From Gimesia alba (GTDB taxonomy: Bacteria; Planctomycetota; Planctomycetia; Planctomycetales; Planctomycetaceae): a DNA stretch of 64,000 nt. Each line of letters opens with the position of its first letter. The first letter of the stretch is position 1. Shown one piece after another: positions 43,611 to 52,140 of this stretch. The stretch spans positions 2,769,546 through 2,833,545 of the forward strand of contig NZ_CP036269.1 of NCBI RefSeq assembly GCF_007744675.1, given 5' to 3'. Both the position numbers and the translations under genes were made by a program. Under the pieces are notes generated by a model. That model did no database searches and was not told the DNA's origin. It worked only from the letters and a program-made list of their open reading frames with translations.

Positions 43611-45155
43611 ATGTATTCAGGAATTCAACTCAAAAAATGGTCTGTGGCTGGAACGTTATTGGCGCTGATGATATTCGTCGTGCCGGTTTCTGGGACTGCT
43701 GCCGAGCGCGTGCAGCTGAAGTATGGTTGGGAGAAAGGGCAGCGGTATGCGTATCAGGTGAAAATCGATGTCTCTATGGAAGCCTATACTGATCTCCTCA
43801 CCGGTGTTGCGCAGTATGAAGTGATCAAGTCGGATGCAGACAGTTTTGCTGTGAAGTGTACGGGCAAACTGAATTCTGTCACGAAGAGCAAAAGTAAGCG
43901 ACTGCTGATTCCGCCGATGCGTATCCATCGCCACCGGAGTCCATTTGCCGGTCTGGCCCACAGTATGGCAGGCGCATTTGAAGCTCATGTCTTAGAGTTG
44001 AATCGTTTTGGCGAGCTCGATACGGTAAAAGGTTCTTCGTTGTTACCTTATCTGATTGGGCATCTTTCGCAGATTAATCTGATCCCCCTTTCTCCTGATG
44101 GGAGTTCTGAATGGTCGGAAAGTGAAAAAACGAGTGTCTCAATTATTTCAACCGACCGGATTCCTCTGCCGTTTCGTGATTCGAATGTTGAAAAAACGAT
44201 GGGAGCCAGGCAGACGACCAAATATAAAATCACTGGTGAGAAAGAGGATGATGTGACGATCGCGGTCACGCACTCTTATCGAACCGTCGGGACCGTAGAT
44301 GGCGAACCGGAAATTGAACTTTCGGGGACAGGTACGATTCAGTTCGATAAAAAACAGGGGGGCGTGAAAAGCCTGTTGTTAAACTACAAACTGTTCCGTC
44401 GCTCAGAAACCAGCGTCCATAAAATTCCGATTACGATTTCTTCAAAACAACTTTCAGAGGAAGAGTTGACCCGGTTCCGAGCTGATCAGGAAGAATTGCG
44501 GAAGAAACATCTGGCCGAGATGAAAAAACGGGAAGCAGCGTCCCAATTCGAGATTCCTGAAAATATCGATGCAGACCTGAAGGAGATTTTAACAGATCTG
44601 GCGACCAAAAATATTTTGAAGCGAAAAGCGGCACTCAAGAAATTAAGCCAGGCAAAACCAAAGCAGGAGAATCCGGAAGTCTCTCAGATTATCATCGGGG
44701 TTTTGAACAGCAAAGATATCACAGTTGTTGCTGATGCATCAGAGGCATTGGTCGTCTGGTCTACGAAAGCGGATGTGCCTGCCATGATCGAGATCCTGCC
44801 AGAAGTGAATATTCTGGGATTGGAGAATATCGCGGAAGCGATCCTGAAACATCAGACTCCTGAAGGTGTCAACGCCGTGGCAAAACTGATGAACGATCCG
44901 ATTAAGGGGCATAAGATCTCCCCTAAACTGATTGCTTATGGCAGCGGGGCAGAAGGGGCCGTACTGGAACAGCTGGATCCGTCAAATTTTGTGGTTCTGG
45001 TCGGTGTGCTGCGTGTACTCAAAGAAATCGGGACTGAAAAAACTCTGAAGAAAATCGAGGAGCTGAAGCGGACCACCGATAATGCGAGCTTTCAGTTTCA
45101 AACTGCGGCGACCGTTAAAGCGATTGAAGCTCGCTTGGATCAGACAAAGCGCTAG
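43611..45155 (+). CDS. Exported protein with C-terminal HEAT-like repeats
   Basis: A 514-residue protein of unknown function. A signal peptide (SVAGTLLALMIFVVPVSGTAA) leads into a beta-rich domain (KYGWEKGQRYAYQVKID, VKCTGKLNSVTKSKS) that looks like the long lipid- or ligand-binding sheets seen in other planctomycete exported proteins. From about residue 315 it becomes helical with alternating Leu/Ala/Lys repeats of HEAT type (NILKRKAALKKLSQAKPKQ, TVVADASEALVVWSTKADV, PEVNILGLENIAEAILKHQ). It is convergent with the TPR gene: the two stops are 25 bases apart. Confidence 0.65.
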   Translation: MYSGIQLKKWSVAGTLLALMIFVVPVSGTAAERVQLKYGWEKGQRYAYQVKIDVSMEAYTDLLTGVAQYEVIKSDADSFAVKCTGKLNSVTKSKSKRLLIPPMRIHRHRSPFAGLAHSMAGAFEAHVLELNRFGELDTVKGSSLLPYLIGHLSQINLIPLSPDGSSEWSESEKTSVSIISTDRIPLPFRDSNVEKTMGARQTTKYKITGEKEDDVTIAVTHSYRTVGTVDGEPEIELSGTGTIQFDKKQGGVKSLLLNYKLFRRSETSVHKIPITISSKQLSEEELTRFRADQEELRKKHLAEMKKREAASQFEIPENIDADLKEILTDLATKNILKRKAALKKLSQAKPKQENPEVSQIIIGVLNSKDITVVADASEALVVWSTKADVPAMIEILPEVNILGLENIAEAILKHQTPEGVNAVAKLMNDPIKGHKISPKLIAYGSGAEGAVLEQLDPSNFVVLVGVLRVLKEIGTEKTLKKIEELKRTTDNASFQFQTAATVKAIEARLDQTKR

Positions 45156-45180
45156 TTTGGTCTGAAACCGGGACGACTCA

Positions 45181-46344
45181 TTATTGTTCAGATAACTCCT
45201 GGGGAGAACGGAACAGCGTCTCTTCTGATTCACTCTCGTTTGAAATGCGGATGATTGCCGGTTTGTCTTCCACAGAGAGTTCATCGATTGTGTTGAAGGA
45301 GTTGATTTCCAAGGACTCTTCTTCCACCTTCTTAACAGGTTTGGAGACCGGTTTCGTCACTGGTTTGGAAACCGGGGGTTGAGATGCGATTCGCCTGAAC
45401 TGAACTTCTTCTTTCAGGGAAGCCTGGGAGACCAGCTTTTCTCTGACAACTGGAGTGGTCACGTTAAGAGGCTCTCTGGATGTTTTTTCGACTGGTTGTT
45501 TGGCACTGACCAATTGCGTGGTCTGTGTTACAGGCTGCTTCTGGATTGGAGCTTTTGCCAATGATTTTGTCACTCTCTTCGCTGGCATGTTTTGACGTTT
45601 GGGGGTTTCTGTTCGAGGAGCGGTCTTATTCGCTGCCAGTTGTTGTTCTGGTTTTTGTGTCTGTTTTGCCAGGAATATGTTTTTCATTTCCGCCAGTTCC
45701 GCAGCGGCCAGACCAGCAGTTTCCAGTGTGGGGTCTTCGGTTAATGCCAGATCATATTCTTGCAGAGCGAGTTCGCCTTCTCCTCTTTGAGTATGAATGT
45801 AAGCAAGATTCGCATGTGCTTCCGCGGGCGGCATGACGTTGCGGAAGAGTGTGAAGCTTTCTTTGAAGCGTCCCTGGTGGCCTACGGTTAAGGCAAGATT
45901 GTTGATGATGCGTTTGTTGCTCGCGTCATTTTGTAATGCGGCAGTAAAGATTTTTTCAGCTGCGTTGTATTGTCCACGCTGAAACAATGCGTATCCAAAA
46001 TCGTTTAACACTTCCGAGTTGGTCGGATCAAGTTGACGTGCCTGTGTAAAATAGCGAGTGGCAGCAACGGAGTCTCCTAATCGCGTACAGACAATACCGA
46101 GGCGGTGACAGGCTATGACGCTTTTGGGGTTTCTTTTGATATACTTTTCATATTTTTCTCGGGCGGCCAGCAATTCATTTTTACTTTCATCAGCTCTGGC
46201 AGCGGCGAGCAGGTTATCGGTGTTTTTCTGACCGGGCAGGGCCGATTTTACCTTGGAAACCTGATTGCCAAGATGGGAGCACCCCTGAATGGAAAATGTG
46301 ATAAGAAGGATCACAGTTGAACAAAACAATCCTTTGTTGTTCAT
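45181..46344 (-). CDS. TPR lipoprotein (TadD-like)
   Basis: A 387-residue lipoprotein. The start at 46344 (AGGAAC 8 bases upstream) gives the signal GLFCSTVILLITFSIQGC with the lipobox ending in Cys; the upstream ATG at 46389 would bury it. Four or so TPR repeats follow (ACHRLGIVCTRLGDSVAAT, SEVLNDFGYALFQRGQYN, AHANLAYIHTQRGEGELAL). The C-terminal 150 residues are disordered with repeated Lys/Pro/Val motifs (PPVSKPVTKPVSKPVKK). TadD of tight-adherence systems is a TPR lipoprotein; here the secretin is two genes upstream on the same strand, which supports the link. The disordered end is not part of usual TadD. Confidence 0.75.
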   Translation of the reverse strand: MNNKGLFCSTVILLITFSIQGCSHLGNQVSKVKSALPGQKNTDNLLAAARADESKNELLAAREKYEKYIKRNPKSVIACHRLGIVCTRLGDSVAATRYFTQARQLDPTNSEVLNDFGYALFQRGQYNAAEKIFTAALQNDASNKRIINNLALTVGHQGRFKESFTLFRNVMPPAEAHANLAYIHTQRGEGELALQEYDLALTEDPTLETAGLAAAELAEMKNIFLAKQTQKPEQQLAANKTAPRTETPKRQNMPAKRVTKSLAKAPIQKQPVTQTTQLVSAKQPVEKTSREPLNVTTPVVREKLVSQASLKEEVQFRRIASQPPVSKPVTKPVSKPVKKVEEESLEINSFNTIDELSVEDKPAIIRISNESESEETLFRSPQELSEQ

Positions 46345-46428
46345 AATTCTGTTCCTGGCGTTTTTAGATTGATATTGAATGGGATTCAAATCAGATCGAT
46401 TTTAGTTGTATGATTTAGACATTCATTG

Positions 46429-46464
46429 AATCTGTTGTTTTTGTGCAAAACTATTCAACAGATT
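46429..46464. repeat. Inverted repeat between the lipoprotein and TPR genes
   Basis: AATCTGTTG (46429-46437) and CAACAGATT (46456-46464) form a perfect 9-pair stem with an 18-base loop. It sits in the 220-base gap between the Gly-rich lipoprotein and the TPR gene and may stabilise or end the upstream message. Confidence 0.45.
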
Positions 46465-46564
46465 GTCTCAATCCGGCATTGGAGATGAATGTTATTGAAA
46501 AGTGGACGGATTCCAAAGAACCCGCCCACCGGATAAAATGTTTCAGCAAAATTTCTTTCTTCGA

Positions 46565-47161
46565 TTAGAAGATGCCAGCGCCACCTCCACCGATGCCACC
46601 ACCAAATCCAGATCCGAAGCCACCGAATGCACCACCTCCACCATTTCCGCGGTTTCTGAATCCGTTGTTATAAGCTCGATAAGCTTCAAACCCTTCGAAG
46701 CCAGGTGTAAAGGCGGGGGCAACCACGACGCGTTCGTCAGCATCCTGGACGTGCATTGCCTGCAGCAATTTGACAATCACGTTCCGACGGTGCATGTCGA
46801 GGTCATCATTTCCATTAACCGGATATTTGTATTCATCCGATTCTTTGACAGACATCGAACTGGGCTGAACGACAACCGGAAAAGGAGTTGAAATCATACG
46901 AACTGCGATTTGTTTAATGTGATCTTCGCCAGCAGCATTCAGCTTTGCGGTTGCGCCAACGAATTCACTTTCAACAATCACGAAGTCAGAGGCTTCTCCG
47001 TTTTCTTCCTGCTTTTGCCAAATGTCATCACTGATTGTTCCTAATGGTGCTACAGAATCATAGGGAATCTGAGCGTGATGCTGTTTATGTTGGCAACCAC
47101 TGACCAGTATTGCTGCCAGAGCAATAGCAGGCAAACTTGCAATTTTGGGTTGTATAGACAT
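46565..47161 (-). CDS. Gly-rich lipoprotein beside the secretin
   Basis: A 198-residue lipoprotein: the signal ASLPAIALAAILVSGC ends with a good lipobox. The body has IVESEFVGATAKLNAAGEDH and HRRNVIVKLLQAMHVQDAD, a pattern that recalls the peptidoglycan-binding OmpA-like domains of Tad pilot proteins but is too degenerate to assign. The last 35 residues are nearly all Gly, Phe, Ser and Ala (GNGGGGAFGGFGSG...). It is 91 bases downstream of the secretin gene, on the same strand. It may be the secretin pilotin; that is inference from position and lipidation. Confidence 0.6.
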   Translation of the reverse strand: MSIQPKIASLPAIALAAILVSGCQHKQHHAQIPYDSVAPLGTISDDIWQKQEENGEASDFVIVESEFVGATAKLNAAGEDHIKQIAVRMISTPFPVVVQPSSMSVKESDEYKYPVNGNDDLDMHRRNVIVKLLQAMHVQDADERVVVAPAFTPGFEGFEAYRAYNNGFRNRGNGGGGAFGGFGSGFGGGIGGGGAGIF

Positions 47162-47252
47162 CGCTTACTTCCTTGTATTTCTTTCACATCATGAAACTGA
47201 GTGTGATTGGAATTTTTATAAGTATCATTTGGCAAAGAAATAATAACTAGTA

Positions 47253-48923
47253 TTAGTCAGAGAAACCGTAGTCGCCATTGATATAGTATTTGTCAGATTT
47301 GGTCTGATGAATATAATCTTTTTGCTGTTGATGAATACGTTTTTTCTGCATGTACCAGACGGTGCTTCTGTGATGCACATCCGGCTTGCCTTCAATATTA
47401 TTCATGAAGAAGAAGTCCACATCACCAGGTTCGGTTACTTCCATACCAGGCAATACAGTCGGAGCATCTTCCGGTTCCATTGGATGAACCAGTTCAGGGC
47501 TGATTAAAACAATCAGTTCTGTTTCGTCCCGAGAGACAGCTTTGTTGGAGAACAGAGTGCCTACCAGAGGAATGTCTCCAATGAAGGGAACCCGGTTTAA
47601 ATCTCCACGCTGTTGTTCTTGAATCAAACCGGCGATTGCCAGAACTTGTCCTTCTCGTAAATCAACTGTGGTGCTGACCGATTGCGTATCCACACCCAGA
47701 ATTCCGTTAACCGACAGAGCCGGGTTGACGGTACTGAATGTCGGAGTGACTTGTAATCGAATTCGATCTTTATCAAGCACGGTTGGCAGGAACGTTAATT
47801 GAGTACCAAAGCCTTTGAAGGTTGTGGTGGCTGCTTGAGCACCGCCAACTCCTACGACGGTCGGAACTGCGAACTCACCACCGGAGATGAAGTTTGCAGC
47901 ACGGCCACTGATGGTAACCAGGTTGGGTTCTGCCAAAATTTTCGCATAACCATTTTGAGCGAGAGCTGAGATGAACAGGTCGACATGTTTACTGTTTAAA
48001 GATGCTGTGACCAGACCAGTTCCACCACCTGCCAACTGTTGTGCGACTCCGGTGAAGATCTGGCTGAAACCAAATTCTCCAGAGTTGACAATTAAGTCTG
48101 TACTGGCAGTCCGTGCGGCAGAGCGGTCAATTTGAGCAATGCGAACTTTCAGCATGACTTGTTTTTCGCCTGGAACTTTCATCATGTCGATGACAGTTGC
48201 TTCAGGCAGTACCGCACCATCAGGAAAGGGATCTGCAGCCTGACCTTCTGCGAATAATGACCCATTTCCAATCCCGCCATTGTTTCCGCTAGATCCAGAG
48301 CGGGCTCGGATGATGCTGATGATTTGGGTTGCTTCCTGCTCGTCACGAGCCTGGCCACGCACGATCAGTTTATCCGCAAAAGGAATTAACTGAATTTTGC
48401 TGTTGGGGAAGAACTCGTTGATCATTCTCTGGAATTCGCCATATTCCATACGGCGTAAATCTTCGATAGAGTTGTCACCTTCCACTTTGACTTGCACACT
48501 CAAGATCTGGGGGTTTGCTTCTTCACCCAGCCAGAGAGTCATGGTTGTGGTGCCGGTTTCTTTACCGATCACTTCAACTTCTTGTGCCCCGAAAGCGACA
48601 ACTTCGATTTTAGAAGGGTCAGCAATCGCTACGCGGAAGACGTCCATTTTCATTTTCAGAATTTTTGAATGCCGTTGTTGGACACTTAATTCCACTTCGG
48701 ATTCATAAATTCGATCAACGAGTTGATGAACTTTTTCTTTTGTTTTGGTGCTTACAACTGGTTTGTTCTTGTTTGCTGCCCCAGAAGTAAATTTGGTTGA
48801 TTTAATTTTTCCTGGAACAGGAGGAGCTGGTGGTACCTGTGCAGCAAGTGGTGTCGCTGTAACAGCAACACCGCAGGCGAGTGCCAGCATTGTGCGTCTT
48901 TTCCATGAGGCGTTTATAGACAT
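47253..48923 (-). CDS. Secretin of the CpaC/RcpA (type II/III, Tad) family
   Basis: Outer-membrane channel subunit. A signal peptide (MLALACGVAVTATPLAAQ) is followed by a beta domain (VFRVAIADPSKIEVVAFGAQE), a BON-like domain (LIPFADKLIVRGQARDEQEA), and the secretin domain with KVRIAQIDRSAA, the N3-like loop, and the C-terminal signature VPFIGDIPLVGTLFSNK then ETELIVLISPELV. Length 556 residues, as expected for CpaC. The C-terminal tail is longer and rich in Lys, Gln and Tyr (HQQQKDYIHQTKSDKYYI). No CpaB, ATPase (TadA) or Flp pilin genes are near, so the system may be split across the genome. Confidence 0.9.
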   Translation of the reverse strand: MSINASWKRRTMLALACGVAVTATPLAAQVPPAPPVPGKIKSTKFTSGAANKNKPVVSTKTKEKVHQLVDRIYESEVELSVQQRHSKILKMKMDVFRVAIADPSKIEVVAFGAQEVEVIGKETGTTTMTLWLGEEANPQILSVQVKVEGDNSIEDLRRMEYGEFQRMINEFFPNSKIQLIPFADKLIVRGQARDEQEATQIISIIRARSGSSGNNGGIGNGSLFAEGQAADPFPDGAVLPEATVIDMMKVPGEKQVMLKVRIAQIDRSAARTASTDLIVNSGEFGFSQIFTGVAQQLAGGGTGLVTASLNSKHVDLFISALAQNGYAKILAEPNLVTISGRAANFISGGEFAVPTVVGVGGAQAATTTFKGFGTQLTFLPTVLDKDRIRLQVTPTFSTVNPALSVNGILGVDTQSVSTTVDLREGQVLAIAGLIQEQQRGDLNRVPFIGDIPLVGTLFSNKAVSRDETELIVLISPELVHPMEPEDAPTVLPGMEVTEPGDVDFFFMNNIEGKPDVHHRSTVWYMQKKRIHQQQKDYIHQTKSDKYYINGDYGFSD

Positions 48924-49431
48924 ACTTGTCTCCCAATCCTTTGGACGTCAGTAATGAGATGTTGGAGTTAGTAATTCGTTTTATAGATCAACATTCACAT
49001 TAAACCACGTTTAATGGAATCTATTTCAAATATTAAACCCTGGTGCGACTTCCTGTTGCATCTAGTGGTGATCCTCGGTCTGATTCATTCTTATCAGGCC
49101 CTGGGGATCCAGCTTTCCAAACTTCAGGTGTGAACTAAAGCTTGAAAATCACAGAAATCTATTGTTCATAGAATTCCAGTAGCATCAATCATATCGGAAA
49201 AACCTATACGGGAGGTTAATATTAATTTTGTCACGTTTCCCAGATTGTGCAAATTTTAAGATTTTAGTGATTTATGCTGTTTTCTACTTTACCTTTGACG
49301 ACTATCAGGTCGAAAACGATCTATGGTGAGAGACATTGTGCTTTGGGTTCAGAGTGTATTTCAATTGTTAACCACCAGTATGCCTAACTAAAATAGTTGT
49401 TATTACAACATAAAATATAAAAGGTGATCTC
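48924..49431. other. Divergent spacer with a long hairpin
   Basis: No gene is seen in 508 bases between the secretin gene (minus) and the Cys-rich gene (plus). A long imperfect hairpin spans 49070-49109: GATCC with GGATC at the base, then GGTCTGAT (49077-49084) with ATCAGGCC (49093-49100, one G-U) around an 8-base loop. Another small stem, CGAC with GTCG, is near 49300. The large hairpin would lie in the 5' leader of the secretin message if that starts beyond it, so it may act as a leader control element. Confidence 0.4.
49365..49394 (+). promoter_or_regulatory. Predicted promoter of the Cys-rich gene
   Basis: TTGTTA (49365-49370), 18-base spacer, TAAAAT (49389-49394). The -10 box matches 5 of 6 positions. 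The start codon follows 37 bases later, with AAAGGTG as ribosome-binding site. Confidence 0.4.
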
Positions 49432-49983
49432 ATGAATGCGAGTTTTGCATTGCTCATCGGTTTAAGTGTATGGCAGTATGACGGGGAAGTCATTCCTGCA
49501 AACACAGTCAGTGCTCCCGCAACAATCTCATTAGCATCATGTGAATGTAGTTATCCTGCAGCTCATTCCTGTATGTCAGGTGGGGCATGTCAGTCTGGGT
49601 GCGGTACAGGTGGTGGAGTTGGTGTATGTGGAATGTGTGGCAGCGCCTATTGCGATGGATGTTGCCAGCTCAAGAAACGGCCCTGGTTGGATTGTAGAAC
49701 AACCGGGGACATGTATCCTCATTATGCTTATACTCCCGTCTATCATGGTTATTATTACTTTCGCCCGTATAACTATTCGAATATTTTGAGACAAAAGGGA
49801 GAAATTATTGCTCTGGGTGGCGATCCGAAGGCTCCTTATTCTCATAAAATGTTCTCGCGAATCTATGAGCAAATTGATTTGACTGCGTATGAAGAATCTC
49901 CCGCAAATGGTGAGAATCTACCCGTTCTGGAGCCAATTCATAACTCTCTCCCCAGCCTGGAAGATATTCTGAAAAGCAAGTAA
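49432..49983 (+). CDS. Cys-rich exported small protein of unknown function
   Basis: A 183-residue protein with no family I recognise. A short hydrophobic start (FALLIGLSVW) may be a weak signal. Residues 37-88 hold 11 cysteines (37, 39, 47, 53, 57, 66, 69, 74, 77, 78, 88), many next to Gly (CGMCGSAYCDGCC). After them is an aromatic stretch (YAYTPVYHGYYYFRPYNYS) and a polar end. Such Cys/Gly plus Tyr-rich proteins occur in planctomycete envelopes, where disulphide-linked proteins have long been proposed as wall parts; a structural role is inference. It has its own promoter and a strong terminator, so it is a single transcription unit. Confidence 0.7.
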   Translation: MNASFALLIGLSVWQYDGEVIPANTVSAPATISLASCECSYPAAHSCMSGGACQSGCGTGGGVGVCGMCGSAYCDGCCQLKKRPWLDCRTTGDMYPHYAYTPVYHGYYYFRPYNYSNILRQKGEIIALGGDPKAPYSHKMFSRIYEQIDLTAYEESPANGENLPVLEPIHNSLPSLEDILKSK

Positions 49984-50028
49984 GTGAACTCTGCTTTGAA
50001 ATTGCAGACTGAATGAGTCAAGTGAAGT

Positions 50029-50064
50029 AAAAAAGATCTGTACCATCGTGTGCAGATCTTTTTT
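50029..50064 (+). terminator. Rho-independent terminator after the Cys-rich gene
   Basis: AAAAAAGATCTG (50029-50040) pairs with CAGATCTTTTTT (50053-50064) over a 12-base loop, with a T-run at its end. It lies 46 bases after the stop and could work in both directions. Confidence 0.9.
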
Positions 50065-50138
50065 TTATTGAGTATCTCCAAAGCAATTGTGTAACTGTTA
50101 ACAGAAACGATCAGCTTTACGGTTGAGGAAACGTTGTG

Positions 50139-51767
50139 ATGGAAACTGATTCAGGGCAGCTTCCCACTGAATGGCGCATGGGGCAGGGGGAATGGTCGCT
50201 GGCAACTGCAATGATCTGGGGTGCATGCCTGTTTTTAATGTGCACGGTGACCATTGCAGATCCGGACCTCTGGGGCCATACGTTATATGGACTTCGGGCA
50301 ATCGAGCAGGGTACTCTGGTCGAACGAACTGATCCGTTCTGTTATACCGAACCTGGTGCTGTCTGGATCAACCATGAGTGGTTTTCAGAATATTCTTTTG
50401 GCTGGCTCTGGAGTCACTTGGGGAATCTCGGTCTCTGGCTCTGGCGCAACTTCTGGTTGCTGGTTGTATTTGTTCCCGCCTGGATTGCGTTGCGAAAATT
50501 CGAGGCGAGTCTGGCAGCCGCTGTTTTGCTGTTGATCTATACTGCGTTCTGTCTTGCACAGTTTGTGGTATTTGTCCGCCCGCAACTGGTCACTTTTGGC
50601 TGTTTTGCCCTGATGCTATTAATCCTCAGACATTTTCTTGATCACCCGCAATCTAAAGCGATCTGGTATCTGCCTGCCGTGATGTTGTTTTGGGCAAACT
50701 CGCATGGCGGCTTTCTGGCTGGTGTGGGAATTCAAGGAGTGGTTTTGCTCTGGATGGGGCTCGGAGTAATTCAGTCACGCTATCAACGTCGTGATTTTTA
50801 TCGACTGGCAGGTGCCATCGGTTTCGCCTGGGGCGTCACGTTGTTGAATCCCTATGGGATTCATCTGCATCAGATGTTATGGGATCATCTGATAACAAAG
50901 CAGATCGTTCGTGAATGGCAGCCACTCTGGGAAGCGCAGCAGGCGTTGTTGTACTATATCCCGTTTTTACTGATCGGACTGGCGTTTTTCGGTTCGCGAA
51001 AGTGGGAGTGGATCGATCTGATTCTGATTGTTGTGGTTGCGTATCAGGCAGTGAGCCATATCAGGCATGTCGCCTTACTGGCGATTGCGGTCATCATATT
51101 ATTACCGCGGCCTATCTCCGATGCGATTCGAAATTTATTTCCGCACTTGAATCAACAATGGGCCGGCGATCATCGGCGCGGCTTTCGTTCTCTCCTTGTT
51201 GGGGCAAGTGTGTTAACCGTTTGCGGTCTGGGAGTGCATACTATCGTCAATCTGTGGAATGAGTCGATTGCTCCCTGGCAAATTGGTGTTGAAACTCAAA
51301 GCAGAGCCCCCGGAATGCCGGTGGCGACGATCGAAGTCATGCAGGATGAAAAGTTAAATGGGAATATCCTGACCGATTACGGCTGGGCTCAGTATGTGAT
51401 CTGGCAGACGTTCCCGGAATCGCGGGTTGCCTTTGACGGTCGTTATCGAACTGTCTACTCGGCCAAGCTGGAACAGGAGTTTGTGGATTTTCAAAAGCTG
51501 GATGCCACTTCAGAAGGGCCAACGCCGTTACTCGATCAGTATCCGACGGAAATCTTATTGCTGCCCCGTTCTCTGCAGGTGCGCGGTTATTTACAACATC
51601 GAACAGACTGGGTTCAGATCTATGAGGATTCTCAGGCGATGCTCTGGGTTAAAGTTCTCCCCCGTTTTCAAGAGATCATTACGCGCGCAAAACAAAATCA
51701 ACTGACACGACCTGAGATTCCCAAATGGTGTCTTTTTCCCGCAGATCCGAACACACTGACCAAGTAA
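50139..51767 (+). CDS. Polytopic membrane protein, GT-C glycosyltransferase-like
   Basis: A 542-residue integral membrane protein with about ten hydrophobic segments, starting at MIWGACLFLMCTV. Directly after the first segment is DPDLWGHTLYGLRAIEQG, an acidic loop of the kind that in GT-C enzymes binds the polyprenyl-linked sugar; further on are NHEWFSEYSFGWLW and LFWANSHGGFLAGVG. The C-terminal 130 residues are soluble (DYGWAQYVIWQTFPESRVAF). Together this fits the planctomycete relatives of PMT/ArnT-type mannosyltransferases, but no donor or acceptor is known. ATG 50139 follows GAGGAA by 8 bases. It is not in an operon with its neighbours. Confidence 0.55.
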   Translation: METDSGQLPTEWRMGQGEWSLATAMIWGACLFLMCTVTIADPDLWGHTLYGLRAIEQGTLVERTDPFCYTEPGAVWINHEWFSEYSFGWLWSHLGNLGLWLWRNFWLLVVFVPAWIALRKFEASLAAAVLLLIYTAFCLAQFVVFVRPQLVTFGCFALMLLILRHFLDHPQSKAIWYLPAVMLFWANSHGGFLAGVGIQGVVLLWMGLGVIQSRYQRRDFYRLAGAIGFAWGVTLLNPYGIHLHQMLWDHLITKQIVREWQPLWEAQQALLYYIPFLLIGLAFFGSRKWEWIDLILIVVVAYQAVSHIRHVALLAIAVIILLPRPISDAIRNLFPHLNQQWAGDHRRGFRSLLVGASVLTVCGLGVHTIVNLWNESIAPWQIGVETQSRAPGMPVATIEVMQDEKLNGNILTDYGWAQYVIWQTFPESRVAFDGRYRTVYSAKLEQEFVDFQKLDATSEGPTPLLDQYPTEILLLPRSLQVRGYLQHRTDWVQIYEDSQAMLWVKVLPRFQEIITRAKQNQLTRPEIPKWCLFPADPNTLTK

Positions 51768-52140
51768 GTAAATAGATTTCGAATTGAGCTTAAGCTGACT
51801 CTTAACAGATGCTTACAGGGTGAGTTCTTTATTTGTACTTCGCCTTATGGTTTTACCCGAGTGAGAATATTGGCGTGTTATCTGGGACATTTGATTTGCC
51901 TGACCCTCCAGGATGAACGTCAGATGCTGTAGATGCAGGAGGCTGACTGCTTCCTGCATCCTGAATGATGTTGAAAAATGGAACTGTTAATGTTCTTTGA
52001 AAAAATGAAAATGCTAGGCGCAAGACGATTTTGCTTGGTACGATGGATCTATTCCAATTCTCGATCTTTTTCACGCGCTTTCAAAAATCATGCCTGATGT
52101 AAACAATTGGGCATGAGGGCAACTCATCAAAGGTTGAATC
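51768..52140. other. Spacer with a perfect 9-pair hairpin
   Basis: No gene is seen. GATGCAGGA (51932-51940) pairs with TCCTGCATC (51952-51960) around an 11-base loop; no T-run follows, so it is not a classic terminator. The remainder contains no promoter with good spacing. Confidence 0.45.

Noticed and set aside
51853..52074. 73-codon minus-strand frame before the gene at 52141
   Set aside because: No ribosome-binding site, and it crosses a perfect hairpin; more likely noncoding.
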